Shown piece after piece: positions 45,691-54,415 of a stretch of DNA of 64,000 nt (position 1 is its first letter; every line of letters begins with the position of its first letter). Both the position numbers and the translations under genes were made by a program. Under the pieces are notes generated by a model, which saw nothing but the letters and a program-made list of their open reading frames with translations, searched no databases and was not told the DNA's origin. Source of the stretch: Fuerstiella marisgermanici (GTDB lineage: Bacteria > Planctomycetota > Planctomycetia > Planctomycetales > Planctomycetaceae); the NCBI RefSeq assembly GCF_001983935.1, contig NZ_CP017641.1:4588001-4652000 (forward strand). Direction: 5' to 3'.

Positions 45691-47214
45691 TTACTCGCGC
45701 CCGTCGTTCGCGCGATCATGGCGACGTTCGAGGGCCTGACGGTAGACGTCGGCATAGCGCATTGCGCTGGTGTGCCAGGACCAGTCGATCGACATGCCAT
45801 TGATCATTAACTGATGCCACACATCCGGCTGACGATAAACTTCGACCGCTCGTTCGACGGCTTCCGCCAAAGCGGTTGACGAATATTCTTCGAACACAAA
45901 CCCGGTGGCCGTATTGTCCTGAATGGTGGCGGGATTAACGTCCACCACAGAATCGGCCAGTCCGCCGACCAGGCGCACTACCGGTAGAGTGCCATACCGC
46001 AGACTGTACATCTGGTTTAAGCCGCATGGTTCGAATCGGCTTGGCATCAGAAAAGAGTCCACGCCTGCTTCGATCTGATGAGCCAGTCCGTCATCAAAAC
46101 CAATAACTGCCGCAACTTTGCCAGGATTGTGCTCGGCAAGGTGCTGCAGGAAGTTTTCAAAGTGGGGGTCGCCAGTGCCGAGAAAGACCATCTGTATATC
46201 ATGAAACAGCAAACGGTCTGCGCAGTCGGCCAGCAGGTCTAACCCCTTCTGATCGGACATTCGCGAAACCATTCCGAACAGCGGCACGTTCGGTCGGTCC
46301 GGCAACCCGACTCGCTTTTGCAGCGCGGCCTTGCATTCTGCCTTGCCGGGTTTGATCGCGGCAGTGGAATAGTGGGCGGGCAAATGCGGGTCGGCAGAAG
46401 GGTCCCAGACCGTGTCGTCGATGCCATTTAAAATGCCGACCAGATCGCCGTTGCGATAGGTCAGCAGACTGTCCAGCCCTTCGCCGCCTTCCGGTGAGCA
46501 GATTTCTTTGGCATAGGTTGGGCTGACAGTCGTCACCTGGTCGGCGAAAGCAATGCCGGTTTTCAGCAGATTCAGATCACCGAACATTTCCATCTGACGC
46601 ATGTTAAAATAGCGCCACTCCATGGCCGTTAGATGCATGTCCAGGTGCCAGAAGCGGCCCTGGTACGCCATGTTATGCAGCGTCATCACCGAAGCCGCGT
46701 TTTCGAATCCTGGACGCCGCGCGTGATGAGCGTGCAACAGGGCTGGAATCAGTCCTGTTTGCCAGTCGTTGCAATGAATGATGTCCGGCCGCAGCACCAT
46801 CTGCTGACAGACTTCCAAAACGGCTCGACTGAAAAAGCAGTAGCGTTCGCAGCTGTCGCGGTATCCTTCGCCCGCTTCCATATAAAGCTGAGGTCGGTCG
46901 AAGTAGTAGGGCTGACTAATCATCAGCACCTTTACGGACGTATCCGGCAACATCGTCCAGTTGACGCCGCCGTTCACGTAGCGACCATTCATCGACAGCG
47001 AGAATCTCATGCCGGTGTCGGCGACGGTCGGCAGCTTCTCCTGCTGTTTCAGACGCAGTTCGCGATAGTCCGGAATGATGATGGTGACGTCGTGGCCGAG
47101 AGCATCCAAAGCCTTCGCCAATGCCGTTGAGACATCAGCGAGACCACCGGTTTTGGAAAATGGGACCGCTTCGGAAGCGGCCATGACGATTCGCATTCGA
47201 TCGGATGTGAGCAT
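45691..47214 (-). CDS. glgA: Glycogen synthase (ADP-glucose type)
   Basis: A 507-residue GT5 glycosyltransferase that elongates alpha-1,4-glucan from ADP-glucose. The substrate-loop KTGGLADV is at about 21-28. GT-B signatures: IIHCNDWQTGLIPALLH, TLHNMAYQG, GILNGIDDTVWDP, and the catalytic-site region PSRFEPCGLNQMYSLRYGTLPVVRLVGGLADSV. Length is normal. The start at 47214 is given (MLTSDRMRIV); the second Met of this string (47196) or an extension to 47301 are alternatives. Monocistronic. CsrA homologues regulate glycogen genes elsewhere; no such site was seen here. Confidence 0.93.
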   Translation of the reverse strand: MLTSDRMRIVMAASEAVPFSKTGGLADVSTALAKALDALGHDVTIIIPDYRELRLKQQEKLPTVADTGMRFSLSMNGRYVNGGVNWTMLPDTSVKVLMISQPYYFDRPQLYMEAGEGYRDSCERYCFFSRAVLEVCQQMVLRPDIIHCNDWQTGLIPALLHAHHARRPGFENAASVMTLHNMAYQGRFWHLDMHLTAMEWRYFNMRQMEMFGDLNLLKTGIAFADQVTTVSPTYAKEICSPEGGEGLDSLLTYRNGDLVGILNGIDDTVWDPSADPHLPAHYSTAAIKPGKAECKAALQKRVGLPDRPNVPLFGMVSRMSDQKGLDLLADCADRLLFHDIQMVFLGTGDPHFENFLQHLAEHNPGKVAAVIGFDDGLAHQIEAGVDSFLMPSRFEPCGLNQMYSLRYGTLPVVRLVGGLADSVVDVNPATIQDNTATGFVFEEYSSTALAEAVERAVEVYRQPDVWHQLMINGMSIDWSWHTSAMRYADVYRQALERRHDRANDGRE

Positions 47215-47476
47215 GTTGGATTTTGAAGGCTGAATGTCTGTTTGAGCGGCGTGCGTTAAGATATTTGGGACAGCAGGTTCCCGTACGACGCCAGGTGGCA
47301 AGGCTTACACGGCAACTTCCACCTATCGGTCGGAATCGAAAATCACTGCAGCAGACTTCGGCCTCGTGCGGAGATCCGTTTGTGACGGCGCTAAGATTTG
47401 GCGAATTGAACGATTGTATCGACGGCAGGGGCAGCTAAAGTGAGGTGCTACGGTACGTCAGGCAAAGGAAACGTCA

Positions 47477-47986
47477 ATGATCATTCGCAAAGAGTACAAG
47501 TTTTATGCGGCTCACCGCAACGAAACGCTGCAGGACAAGTGCAGCAACATTCATGGGCACCGCTATGGCCTGCGAATTCACTTCGAAGTGGAACGGGAAG
47601 GCGACATCAGCACGCTGTTTGGCGACTTTGATGACAAGATCGAACCGTATCTGAAGTCGAACTTCGACCACGGAATGCTGATCAACTGCAACGACCCGCT
47701 GTACCAAACGCTGCTGGATCACACCAAACGCACGGGCGAACATTTCCGTCTGAAGGTCTTTGACGGCCCGACAAGTGTGGAAAACCTCGCGTGGATCATG
47801 TTTAGCGAAATCACCGAAATGGGCTTTCGACTGGACCGTCTTGAAGTTCAGGAAACGGACACGTCCACGCTGATCTACACGCGCGAAGACTGGGTTCGCG
47901 ACAACCGACACTTCGCGAAGTCGTCCGGTGAAACGTCTAACGACGAAAAGGAAACCAGCGAAACACCAAGCAATAAAACGGTGTAG
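47477..47986 (+). CDS. queD: 6-pyruvoyl-tetrahydropterin synthase/QueD-family protein
   Basis: A 169-residue zinc protein of the T-fold family; QueD makes 6-carboxy-tetrahydropterin for queuosine. Zinc ligands: His13 in FYAAHR, His26 and His28 in NIHGHRY, and the catalytic Cys22 in DKCSNIHG. Also DHGMLIN and PTSVENLAW. ETDTSTLIY holds the conserved Glu for pterin binding. The C-terminal 25 residues (SGETSNDEKETSETPSNKTV) are a disordered extension. PTPS (biopterin-type) cannot be ruled out by sequence. GGAAACGTCA precedes the ATG. Confidence 0.88.
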   Translation: MIIRKEYKFYAAHRNETLQDKCSNIHGHRYGLRIHFEVEREGDISTLFGDFDDKIEPYLKSNFDHGMLINCNDPLYQTLLDHTKRTGEHFRLKVFDGPTSVENLAWIMFSEITEMGFRLDRLEVQETDTSTLIYTREDWVRDNRHFAKSSGETSNDEKETSETPSNKTV

Positions 47987-48140
47987 AATTCCGGCGGCGC
48001 AGACCTTCCTGCAGCAATTGCCGGACATCGTTTCGTGTCGGTCGATGCGCTTTCACCCACGGAGGGAACAGACCGCGATTCATCTTGCAGGCCGGCAAAC
48101 GGGTGACCGACACTGGGGCATTCTTACTCCAATAACAGCC

Positions 48141-48752
48141 ATGCCCCTGCTGAGACTTCAGATGACCTGCAGATACGCCACCCTACGTGCTTCGCTCATG
48201 ATCTTGGTATGCACCAGTGTCACGGGCTGTGCGACAATCATGAGTGAACGCAAATATGAAGTGACGATGGACAACACGGGTGGTCCGACATACTTCACGG
48301 TGCAGGACGACAAAAAGCAAATTGTCCATTCCGGCGTCACGCCCAAACAGGTGACGTTGCCCGCCAAAGGAAAATGGCTGCTGCCAGCAAAATATGACGT
48401 CACGTATGCGGGCCGCGATGGTGTTGAACAACATCGACTGAAGGCTCGCCTGGACTGGTGGACAGCGGGCAACCTGGTGCTTGGAGGCGTTGTCGGAATT
48501 GCGGCCGATGTCGCCACCGGTGCCATGTGGCGACTCGACGACCGAGTGACCGGTCAGGTCACCGCTCAAAATGTCGTGTCCAACGAAAGCGAAGGCGGAG
48601 CGGTGCTTGCCAACTGGTCCCGCCGCAACTCACAGAACTCGGCTACAGTGGCTTCTTACGAGACAAACGAATCCTATGCCGCGCCAACGGCCAATGAAGC
48701 GCAGCCGATTGAAGTTCGTCAGGCGTCTTTCGGCCTCGCCCAACAACGTTAG
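48141..48752 (+). CDS. Lipoprotein of unknown function
   Basis: A 203-residue lipoprotein. The signal sequence ends in the lipobox VTGC (CTSVTGCATIM). The mature part begins with a compact beta domain (VTMDNTGGPTYFTVQDDKKQIVHSGVTPKQVTLPAKGKWLLPAKYDVTYAG), a hydrophobic Gly/Ala stretch (AGNLVLGGVVGIAADVATGAMW), and a low-complexity tail. It resembles lipoproteins with a PEGA-like or transthyretin-like fold; function unknown. The start at 48141 is provisional: 48162 and 48198 are possible. Convergent with the YdjY gene; a hairpin separates them. Confidence 0.7.
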   Translation: MPLLRLQMTCRYATLRASLMILVCTSVTGCATIMSERKYEVTMDNTGGPTYFTVQDDKKQIVHSGVTPKQVTLPAKGKWLLPAKYDVTYAGRDGVEQHRLKARLDWWTAGNLVLGGVVGIAADVATGAMWRLDDRVTGQVTAQNVVSNESEGGAVLANWSRRNSQNSATVASYETNESYAAPTANEAQPIEVRQASFGLAQQR

Positions 48753-48757
48753 GTCGG

Positions 48758-48777
48758 CCAGGTTCAAATTAACCTGG
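48758..48777. terminator. Hairpin between convergent genes
   Basis: CCAGGTT (48758-48764), loop CAAATT and AACCTGG (48771-48777). No T-run. It starts six bases past the lipoprotein stop and may end transcription from both sides. Confidence 0.4.
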
Positions 48778-48784
48778 AGATCCA

Positions 48785-49789
48785 CTACGGCTTTGTCTCC
48801 ACTTTCGGCTCAGGCTTGATCTCGGGCACCAGCTCAACCACAACCGGCGTACCTCGAGCAGGCACTCGACCGGCCCATGCTTCGTAGGACTGGCCTCCAT
48901 CATCGGCCGAACTGGCTTCACGCACGTCGATCATCGCACTGGCGAAGTTGGCCACGCAGATCAACTGACCACCTTCGGCCGCGTAAAGTTTTTGGGTCAA
49001 GCCTTCCGGCACGTACTGATAACTGCCCGCGAACACGAATTCGGCTTCCATAGGCCGCGATTGGCTGTCGCGATAGAAGCTGCGAATGGCGGCCTGGTAC
49101 GCATCGTCCTTGTTCAATGTCAGCAACTTGTCACGCTGCTTTTCGGACATGTGGCCAAACCACAGAATTTCTTTGTTGTAAGGATCGTATCGCAGTTCCA
49201 TCAACGGAATTTTGACGCCTGCCGGCGGTGCGGCCAGCTTTTGAGAGTAGTAGCGTGACACCGTGTGCCGCATCCATTCCTGCACATTCTTACGCTGAAG
49301 TTTGCCAGCGTCGTCCATCCAGTTAACAAAGATCTTAATCGTCGGCCCTGACGATGCTTTGAATTCCGGAGTGAACGTCGCGGGTTTGCCAGGTTCGATA
49401 CCGAGCGCCAAGAGGCCGGCATGGACGACAAACGCTTTGCTCCGCAGCCACAAAATCGATTCGTGTTCTTTTGTCTGTTCAAGACAGCACAACATTTCCA
49501 GCGGACAGTCTTCACACGCGACTTCGGTGTGCAGCAGAACGCGATTCTTCTTTTTGTCCAGCACCACTGTCTGATGCGGATTTAAAGGAACGCCAGACTG
49601 CATCAGCTTTTTCAAAGCCTCCGGCAGCGGCGCCATCGCGGACAGATCCACTTTCTCATTTTCAGACGCGTCGGCAGTGGCAGGTGATGAATTTTCCTGG
49701 TCGGCTGCCTTCTGAGCCCATAACGCTGGTGCCCAAAATGGTACCAGGACCATGACGACGACCACGCCGATGCTGCGTTGAATTTTCAT
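48785..49789 (-). CDS. YdjY-domain exported protein
   Basis: A 334-residue secreted protein with a signal peptide (SIGVVVVMVLVPFWAPALWA). The core resembles the YdjY-like domain widespread in planctomycetes: HQTVVLDKKKNRVLLHTEVACEDCPLEMLCCLEQTKEHESILWLRSKAFVVHAGLLALGIEPG. In a second part: MEAEFVFAGSYQYVPEGL. The clustered Cys (CEDCPLEMLCC) may bind a metal or form disulfides. Function unknown. It faces the lipoprotein gene and lies divergent from an SDR gene. Confidence 0.75.
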   Translation of the reverse strand: MKIQRSIGVVVVMVLVPFWAPALWAQKAADQENSSPATADASENEKVDLSAMAPLPEALKKLMQSGVPLNPHQTVVLDKKKNRVLLHTEVACEDCPLEMLCCLEQTKEHESILWLRSKAFVVHAGLLALGIEPGKPATFTPEFKASSGPTIKIFVNWMDDAGKLQRKNVQEWMRHTVSRYYSQKLAAPPAGVKIPLMELRYDPYNKEILWFGHMSEKQRDKLLTLNKDDAYQAAIRSFYRDSQSRPMEAEFVFAGSYQYVPEGLTQKLYAAEGGQLICVANFASAMIDVREASSADDGGQSYEAWAGRVPARGTPVVVELVPEIKPEPKVETKP

Positions 49790-49901
49790 TGAAGTTGTTT
49801 CCGGCTTTTCGTTGAGTGGCAGTCGGTAGCTGTGTGTTTATGATACGCGGCTTAGTGAGTTGAGCAACAGCCATTAGTAGATCGACGTGGTAAACCTTCA
49901 C

Positions 49902-50708
49902 ATGAACGCTCTGGAAAACAAAACCGCTTTCATCACCGGCAGCACGCTCGGGATCGGTCGTGAGATGGCAGTCGCTGCCAGCGCCGCCGGAGCAAACGTA
50001 GTCCTGCACGGCTTGCACGATGATGACGCGGCCAAAGACGCTTTGACGGCTTGTCCCGGGGAAGCGGCGCTTGTCACCGGCGACCTGGCATCCGATTTGC
50101 CAGGCTGCGCGTTGGATGTGGCCGAAAAAACGATCGAACTGTTTCCGGATGTGGATCTGCTGGTGTGCAACGCCGGCACGTACATCGATAAGCCGTTTCT
50201 GGAGATGGATTTCGCGACATTCGATCGCACCATGAAGTTGAACGTCTATTCGCAGTTCGTCCTGGTTCAACACTTCGCGCGCCGATGGATCCAGAACGGT
50301 GTCGCAGGGCGAATCGTCATCACGGGATCCATCAACGGGCGTCTGGCCGAAGACGCTCACGTGGCCTACGACACATCCAAAGGCGCCATCGAATCGATGG
50401 TGCGATCGCTCGCCGTCAGCCTCGCGCCACACGGCATTCGCGTGAACGGTATCGCCCCGGGGCTGTTTAGAACTCCGCTTACCGAACCTGGGCTGAAAGA
50501 TCCGAACGCGCGCGCGTGGATGGAACTGCACACGCCCAATGGAAAAGTGCCGGGGCCGGAAGTTGTGGGCGGCACGACCGTGTTTTTGCTCAGCGATGCG
50601 GCCGAACATATTCACGGCCAGATGTTATTTGTCGACGGCGGCATGAGTGCCTGGCAGCAACCGGAAATGCCTGCCGGCTGGAATGCCGGAATGGCAAATA
50701 AAAAATGA
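49902..50708 (+). CDS. Short-chain dehydrogenase/reductase (SDR)
   Basis: A 268-residue NAD(P)-dependent oxidoreductase of the classical SDR type. Cofactor loop TGSTLGIG (12-19), NAG motif CNAGTY (89-94), catalytic Ser143, Tyr156 and Lys160 (YDTSK), and the later PGLFRTPLT. The substrate is not determined by the sequence; the group includes 3-ketoacyl reductases and sugar dehydrogenases. The start at 49902 is chosen; 49887 would add 5 residues. Its stop codon is the first base of the stem of the convergent gene's terminator. Confidence 0.88.
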   Translation: MNALENKTAFITGSTLGIGREMAVAASAAGANVVLHGLHDDDAAKDALTACPGEAALVTGDLASDLPGCALDVAEKTIELFPDVDLLVCNAGTYIDKPFLEMDFATFDRTMKLNVYSQFVLVQHFARRWIQNGVAGRIVITGSINGRLAEDAHVAYDTSKGAIESMVRSLAVSLAPHGIRVNGIAPGLFRTPLTEPGLKDPNARAWMELHTPNGKVPGPEVVGGTTVFLLSDAAEHIHGQMLFVDGGMSAWQQPEMPAGWNAGMANKK

Positions 50709-50738
50709 CCAATGAGTGCTTTCAGCTCCCATTGGTCA
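50695..50738 (-). terminator. Intrinsic terminator of the 50770-51855 gene, overlapping the SDR stop codon
   Basis: TGACCAATG (50706-50714) pairs with CATTGGTCA (50730-50738), loop 15 bases. On the minus strand the stem is followed by TTTTTTATTTG. The first three bases of the plus-strand arm are the TGA stop of the SDR gene. Confidence 0.7.
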
Positions 50739-50769
50739 CTTCGAGTTAATCGCCTGTCATCGCCGCCAA

Positions 50770-51855
50770 TTAGGGCAGTGCTACAGTCTTCAAATTCAGC
50801 GTGCCGTCTTTGTCCAGCAGCACGACCGCGTGGTCGTCATTCAGCTTGTCCAGCTGCACGACGCCCTGCATCGATTCGATCGTTTCATAGCTTTGCCCCG
50901 CAGCTCCGCCGCCGCTGACTTTTTCGGTCAGGCCCTTGTTTTGGCTAAGTCCCGCCGTGGTGATTTTCATCACGCCGCGAGCACTGTTGCTAAGCAGCAG
51001 GAATTCGTCGTTCCCCTTTTTGTAGCTAATCATGTCCAGCGGGCGATTGCGGTTGCCCAGTTCCGCGACGGTCGTGCCTTTGATTTTGTCAGCCGCATCC
51101 TTCAATTCCTTCAGCGGAATCTTGACCAGTGGCGTGCAGACATAGGCCGCCAGCAGGCTGGGTTCGCCGTCGATATTCAGTGGCACGAAGGTTCGCACGG
51201 CGGCGTAGTCTTCGGTTCGGCCGTGAGCCGCGTGATAGATTTCAACACCGGTGCCCTTGTCCGCATCCGCGAAGGGAAAGTTTAGCTCACGCACGCTGGA
51301 CGCTGCTTCGCCAGTACGCAGCCCGGAAATCAGGACTTTGCCTTCATACCATGCCAGGTCCGTAATCGCATCGGTGCGGTTGTTGCGTCGTCGTCGACCT
51401 TCGCCCACCTCTTTGTCTTCCGGAGCGTCCGCCAGTTCCGCCTTGGAAAACCGAACGTCCTTCAAGGTAAGTTCAGTGATCTTGCCCGCTCCGTCGATCT
51501 GCACGATGGCGGGTTTGCCGTCAGCAGTGACGGAAGCGAAGACGTTGCCGGTGCGAGGGTTCACGGCGAGGTCATTGATGGTCGCCTTACCGCCGACAAC
51601 ATCACTTACCTTTGCACCAAGATCGTCGACGTTGATGTTGCACTTTGACGCATCGCCTTCTTTGTTGCCTGTCGCGATCGCGAATACCGCCGCCGACTTG
51701 GTATCGCCGACAAACAGAATGTCGTCCGGCCCAAATGTAAGCGATCCCGCCGACTTGATCTCCGGCGTGCCTCGCTGAAGCCCCCAAAGATCCGCTCCGA
51801 AAGTGGTGGTTCCGGTGATCAGAACCGCCGTCATTAACAGACTGAAGTGTTTCAT
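50770..51855 (-). CDS. Exported protein, possibly a beta-propeller
   Basis: A 361-residue protein with a signal peptide (SLLMTAVLITGTTTFG). The mature part shows repeating beta-strand units such as AGSLTFGPDDILFVGDTKSAAVFAIATG, INDLAVNPRTGNVFASVT, and ITDLAWYEGKVLISGL, in the manner of YncE/SMP-30-like propellers. A RRRRNN stretch interrupts one loop. No catalytic motif recognised. Periplasmic binding or sensing is possible. It ends with an intrinsic terminator. Confidence 0.7.
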   Translation of the reverse strand: MKHFSLLMTAVLITGTTTFGADLWGLQRGTPEIKSAGSLTFGPDDILFVGDTKSAAVFAIATGNKEGDASKCNINVDDLGAKVSDVVGGKATINDLAVNPRTGNVFASVTADGKPAIVQIDGAGKITELTLKDVRFSKAELADAPEDKEVGEGRRRRNNRTDAITDLAWYEGKVLISGLRTGEAASSVRELNFPFADADKGTGVEIYHAAHGRTEDYAAVRTFVPLNIDGEPSLLAAYVCTPLVKIPLKELKDAADKIKGTTVAELGNRNRPLDMISYKKGNDEFLLLSNSARGVMKITTAGLSQNKGLTEKVSGGGAAGQSYETIESMQGVVQLDKLNDDHAVVLLDKDGTLNLKTVALP

Positions 51856-52051
51856 GTGATCGCTCCTTTAAGTGAGTCTATCTGCAGGCCCGGTTGTGTG
51901 TAGATTTGAACAACATGAGATTATCCATCGGGCGTCCAGGATGGAAGCGAACACGACGCGAAGATGGCCAGGCTGGAAGGCAACAAAACGGAGGGTGCTT
52001 ACAGGCGAAGCCAACCCAAGTTCTCGCCGCTGAAACTCATACTCCAGCCAA
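51856..52051 (+). ncRNA. Possible small RNA ending at the 52052-52080 terminator
   Basis: The plus strand reads through about 200 bases without a protein gene and ends in a strong hairpin followed by TTTTT. No plus-strand gene lies before it that would need the terminator, so an RNA gene is conceivable. No recognised RNA family or promoter; low confidence. Confidence 0.15.
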
Positions 52052-52080
52052 AGCCCCCAGTGCTTCGCTGGGGGCTTTTT
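52047..52080 (+). terminator. Strong hairpin with T-run (between two minus-strand genes)
   Basis: AGCCCCCAG (52052-52060), loop TGCTTCG, CTGGGGGCT (52068-52076), followed on the plus strand by TTTT. On the minus strand it is about 30 bases after the sppA stop and only GCTTTGG follows. It may end sppA transcription, or an unseen plus-strand RNA. Confidence 0.75.
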
Positions 52081-52106
52081 CCGCCGTCAACCCGCAGAGG
52101 CTGCCA

Positions 52107-53990
52107 CTACTTTCCGAGCGACAAAATTGGCATCGTCAGTGACGCTTTTTCGTGTTGCAGAATCGTAAGCTGTAGCAACGCTTGCTTGATCGCCGTCACT
52201 CGCGACGGATCGATATTCTGCAGCAGCGGCAGCGCCACTTGCAGGACGGGCGGCACAGTTGCTTCCGTTTGCCCCAAACTCAAATGCTTGCCGTCGTCCT
52301 TTGGCCCCGCAAGGTCGCTCATCAGCATTTCCATGAAGTTTTTGGGGCGTGGGACGATCCGCGTGTCGTAACCAGGCTTCAGATCTGCCTTTTCAGCGGC
52401 CAGGACGACCGCGTCATGCAATCCGCCGATGCGATCGACGAGGCCCAATTCCAGCGCCTGTTGACCGGTGTAGACTCGGCCGCCAGCCAGATCGTCGATG
52501 GGCTTCTTCAAGCGATCACCGCGAGCTCCCGTGACGTGCCCCTTGAAGACTTCGTAAACCTCATCCATATAGCTTCTCATGGCCGCCCGTTCGGAATCAG
52601 AAAACACGGCAGCGGAACTCAACATGCCCGCGTTCTTTCCACGTTCGATCGGTGTGAAGCTGATCCCAAGTTTGTCCCACATGGCAGTGGTGGCAAACTT
52701 GCCAACGACAACTCCAATCGAACCAGTGATCGTGGATTCTTCTGCCAAAATTGTGTCTGTGCCGCAGGCCACGTAGTAGCCGCCACTGGCTGCCACATCG
52801 CCCATCGAAACCACAAACGGCTTCTTCGCGGCCACTCGTTTGGTGGCATTCAAAATCACTTCACTCGCGACAGCTGATCCGCCCGGAGAATTGATTCGAA
52901 ACACGACGGCCTTGATCGCGTCATCTTCGGCCGCTTCGTCCAACGCTTTGCGGATGGTGTCTGCAAATGCGGCTGAGTCGGCCAGAAATGGATTGCCACC
53001 GCTGCTGCCCGGCATGATGGCTCCTTCCAGATACACAATCCCCACGCCCGGTTTGGTGCTTTTGCGAGGTGTGGATGGAGCCAGCAGTTCTGCGTAAAAA
53101 TTCATGACGCCAAATGGCGACGACAGGTCAATCTGGCTGCCGGATTTCTTGCCGTAACGACGATCAAACTTCAGATCATCGCCGTACAGTTTCTTTAAAC
53201 GATCCTCGAACCCCTGATGGTGCTCGACGACGTCAATGATGCCTTTCTTGACCGCTCGTTCTGCCGTGAACACGCCTTCGTCGATCCATTCGGTCGCCGT
53301 CTTCACTGACACGCCACGCCCTTCAGCGATGGTTTCAACCATGTTGTCGTAAAGGCCATCGTATAACCACTTAGACATCGCAGCCGCGTTCTCACTGGGC
53401 GACGTCCGCATGAACATTTCGCCCGCACTCTTGTAATCGCCGCAGGTGAAGTAGTCCGGCACGACACCAATTTTGTCCAGCATGCCTCGCAGAAAAATCT
53501 GTTCGCCGTACATGCCTGTGATGAACATGTAGCCCGTCGGCACCATGCTTAATTCACTGGCGTTGCCAAGTAGAGCCAGTTGGCCGGTCGTGAAGATGTC
53601 TGTGTGGACATGAACTTTTTTATCAGCCGCTTCGATCTTCTTGATCGCTCGGACAACTTCTTCCAATTGAGCCCGGCCCAAACCAGCGTTGCTGAGTTCC
53701 AGGACCATGGCGGGAACTTTGTCGTCGCTGGCTACTTTTTCCAGCCGGGTCAGCAAGCTGTGCAATGATTCCGGCGTGCTTCCACCAAACGAAAACGGCA
53801 TGTCTTCGGCCACCGGCTTTTCGGAGATCCCCGTGAGCCGAAAGACGGGGATGACAGCTTTACCCGTCTTCTTCGCGGCCGCAGGCTTGTCCTTTTCGGG
53901 CGCATCCTTTGTGGCAGTTTCGTCGGCCGACAATGCTGCGAAATTCAGCAGAAACGCGGCCGTAGCAGTGAGGAACAGTGTTGGCTTCAT
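52107..53990 (-). CDS. sppA: Signal peptide peptidase SppA, 67K type
   Basis: A 627-residue exported or membrane-attached Ser-Lys protease that degrades signal peptides. Two ClpP-like halves: the first (about 50-260) supplies Lys187 in DYKSAGE, the second Ser402 in DVAASGGYY; this pairing matches E. coli SppA (K209/S409). NSPGG (368-371) and SIGVVVGKF are also present. The signal peptide (MKPTLFLTATAAFLLNFAALSA) is followed by a Lys/Ala/Pro-rich linker. A small hairpin (54020-54036) lies in its leader. Confidence 0.93.
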   Translation of the reverse strand: MKPTLFLTATAAFLLNFAALSADETATKDAPEKDKPAAAKKTGKAVIPVFRLTGISEKPVAEDMPFSFGGSTPESLHSLLTRLEKVASDDKVPAMVLELSNAGLGRAQLEEVVRAIKKIEAADKKVHVHTDIFTTGQLALLGNASELSMVPTGYMFITGMYGEQIFLRGMLDKIGVVPDYFTCGDYKSAGEMFMRTSPSENAAAMSKWLYDGLYDNMVETIAEGRGVSVKTATEWIDEGVFTAERAVKKGIIDVVEHHQGFEDRLKKLYGDDLKFDRRYGKKSGSQIDLSSPFGVMNFYAELLAPSTPRKSTKPGVGIVYLEGAIMPGSSGGNPFLADSAAFADTIRKALDEAAEDDAIKAVVFRINSPGGSAVASEVILNATKRVAAKKPFVVSMGDVAASGGYYVACGTDTILAEESTITGSIGVVVGKFATTAMWDKLGISFTPIERGKNAGMLSSAAVFSDSERAAMRSYMDEVYEVFKGHVTGARGDRLKKPIDDLAGGRVYTGQQALELGLVDRIGGLHDAVVLAAEKADLKPGYDTRIVPRPKNFMEMLMSDLAGPKDDGKHLSLGQTEATVPPVLQVALPLLQNIDPSRVTAIKQALLQLTILQHEKASLTMPILSLGK

Positions 53991-54415
53991 GAGTGTTGTC
54001 TTTCAGAACCAGATGGGGAACACAGCCTTGCTGTGTCGCGTCGGCGACTGGAAACGGCTTTGGTGAGCACCAGCGAATGCCAGCCGTGGGGAACGGAATT
54101 GCTACCCGGTCCGCCTGCGTGAGTTCATTCTGACAGTTTCCGACGGCTCTGTGAACGACGCACAACCCACCATTCACACACTAACGGAAATTCGCCAGAA
54201 GCCGATACTCAGCAAATCCGTGCTTCTGTTCGTCTGTGGACCGAAAGAATTGGCGGTTTTCTGCGCCTTTGCTTTACCTTCGCATGCCATCACCGGCGTT
54301 CTGGTATGCAGATCGGACGTGTTCTACAATTTCGGCTACGCGCCGTGTTCTGCGGTTTGACGGACTGTCAAATCCGAGCGAAGGCAAGAACTTAACCGTC
54401 AACCAAGGCTTCACC
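53991..54415. other. Divergent intergenic region with a short hairpin
   Basis: About 425 bases. ACACAGC-CTT-GCTGTGT (54020-54036) is a perfect short hairpin, and GTCGC-GTCG-GCGAC follows and overlaps its end; both lie in the leader of sppA. TACAAT near 54329 could be a -10 box for the downstream dioxygenase gene, but no -35 box fits. No gene seen. Confidence 0.4.

Noticed and set aside
46020-46045. GGTTCGAATCGG, resembling a tRNA T-arm
   Set aside because: It lies inside glgA and has no acceptor or anticodon stems around it.
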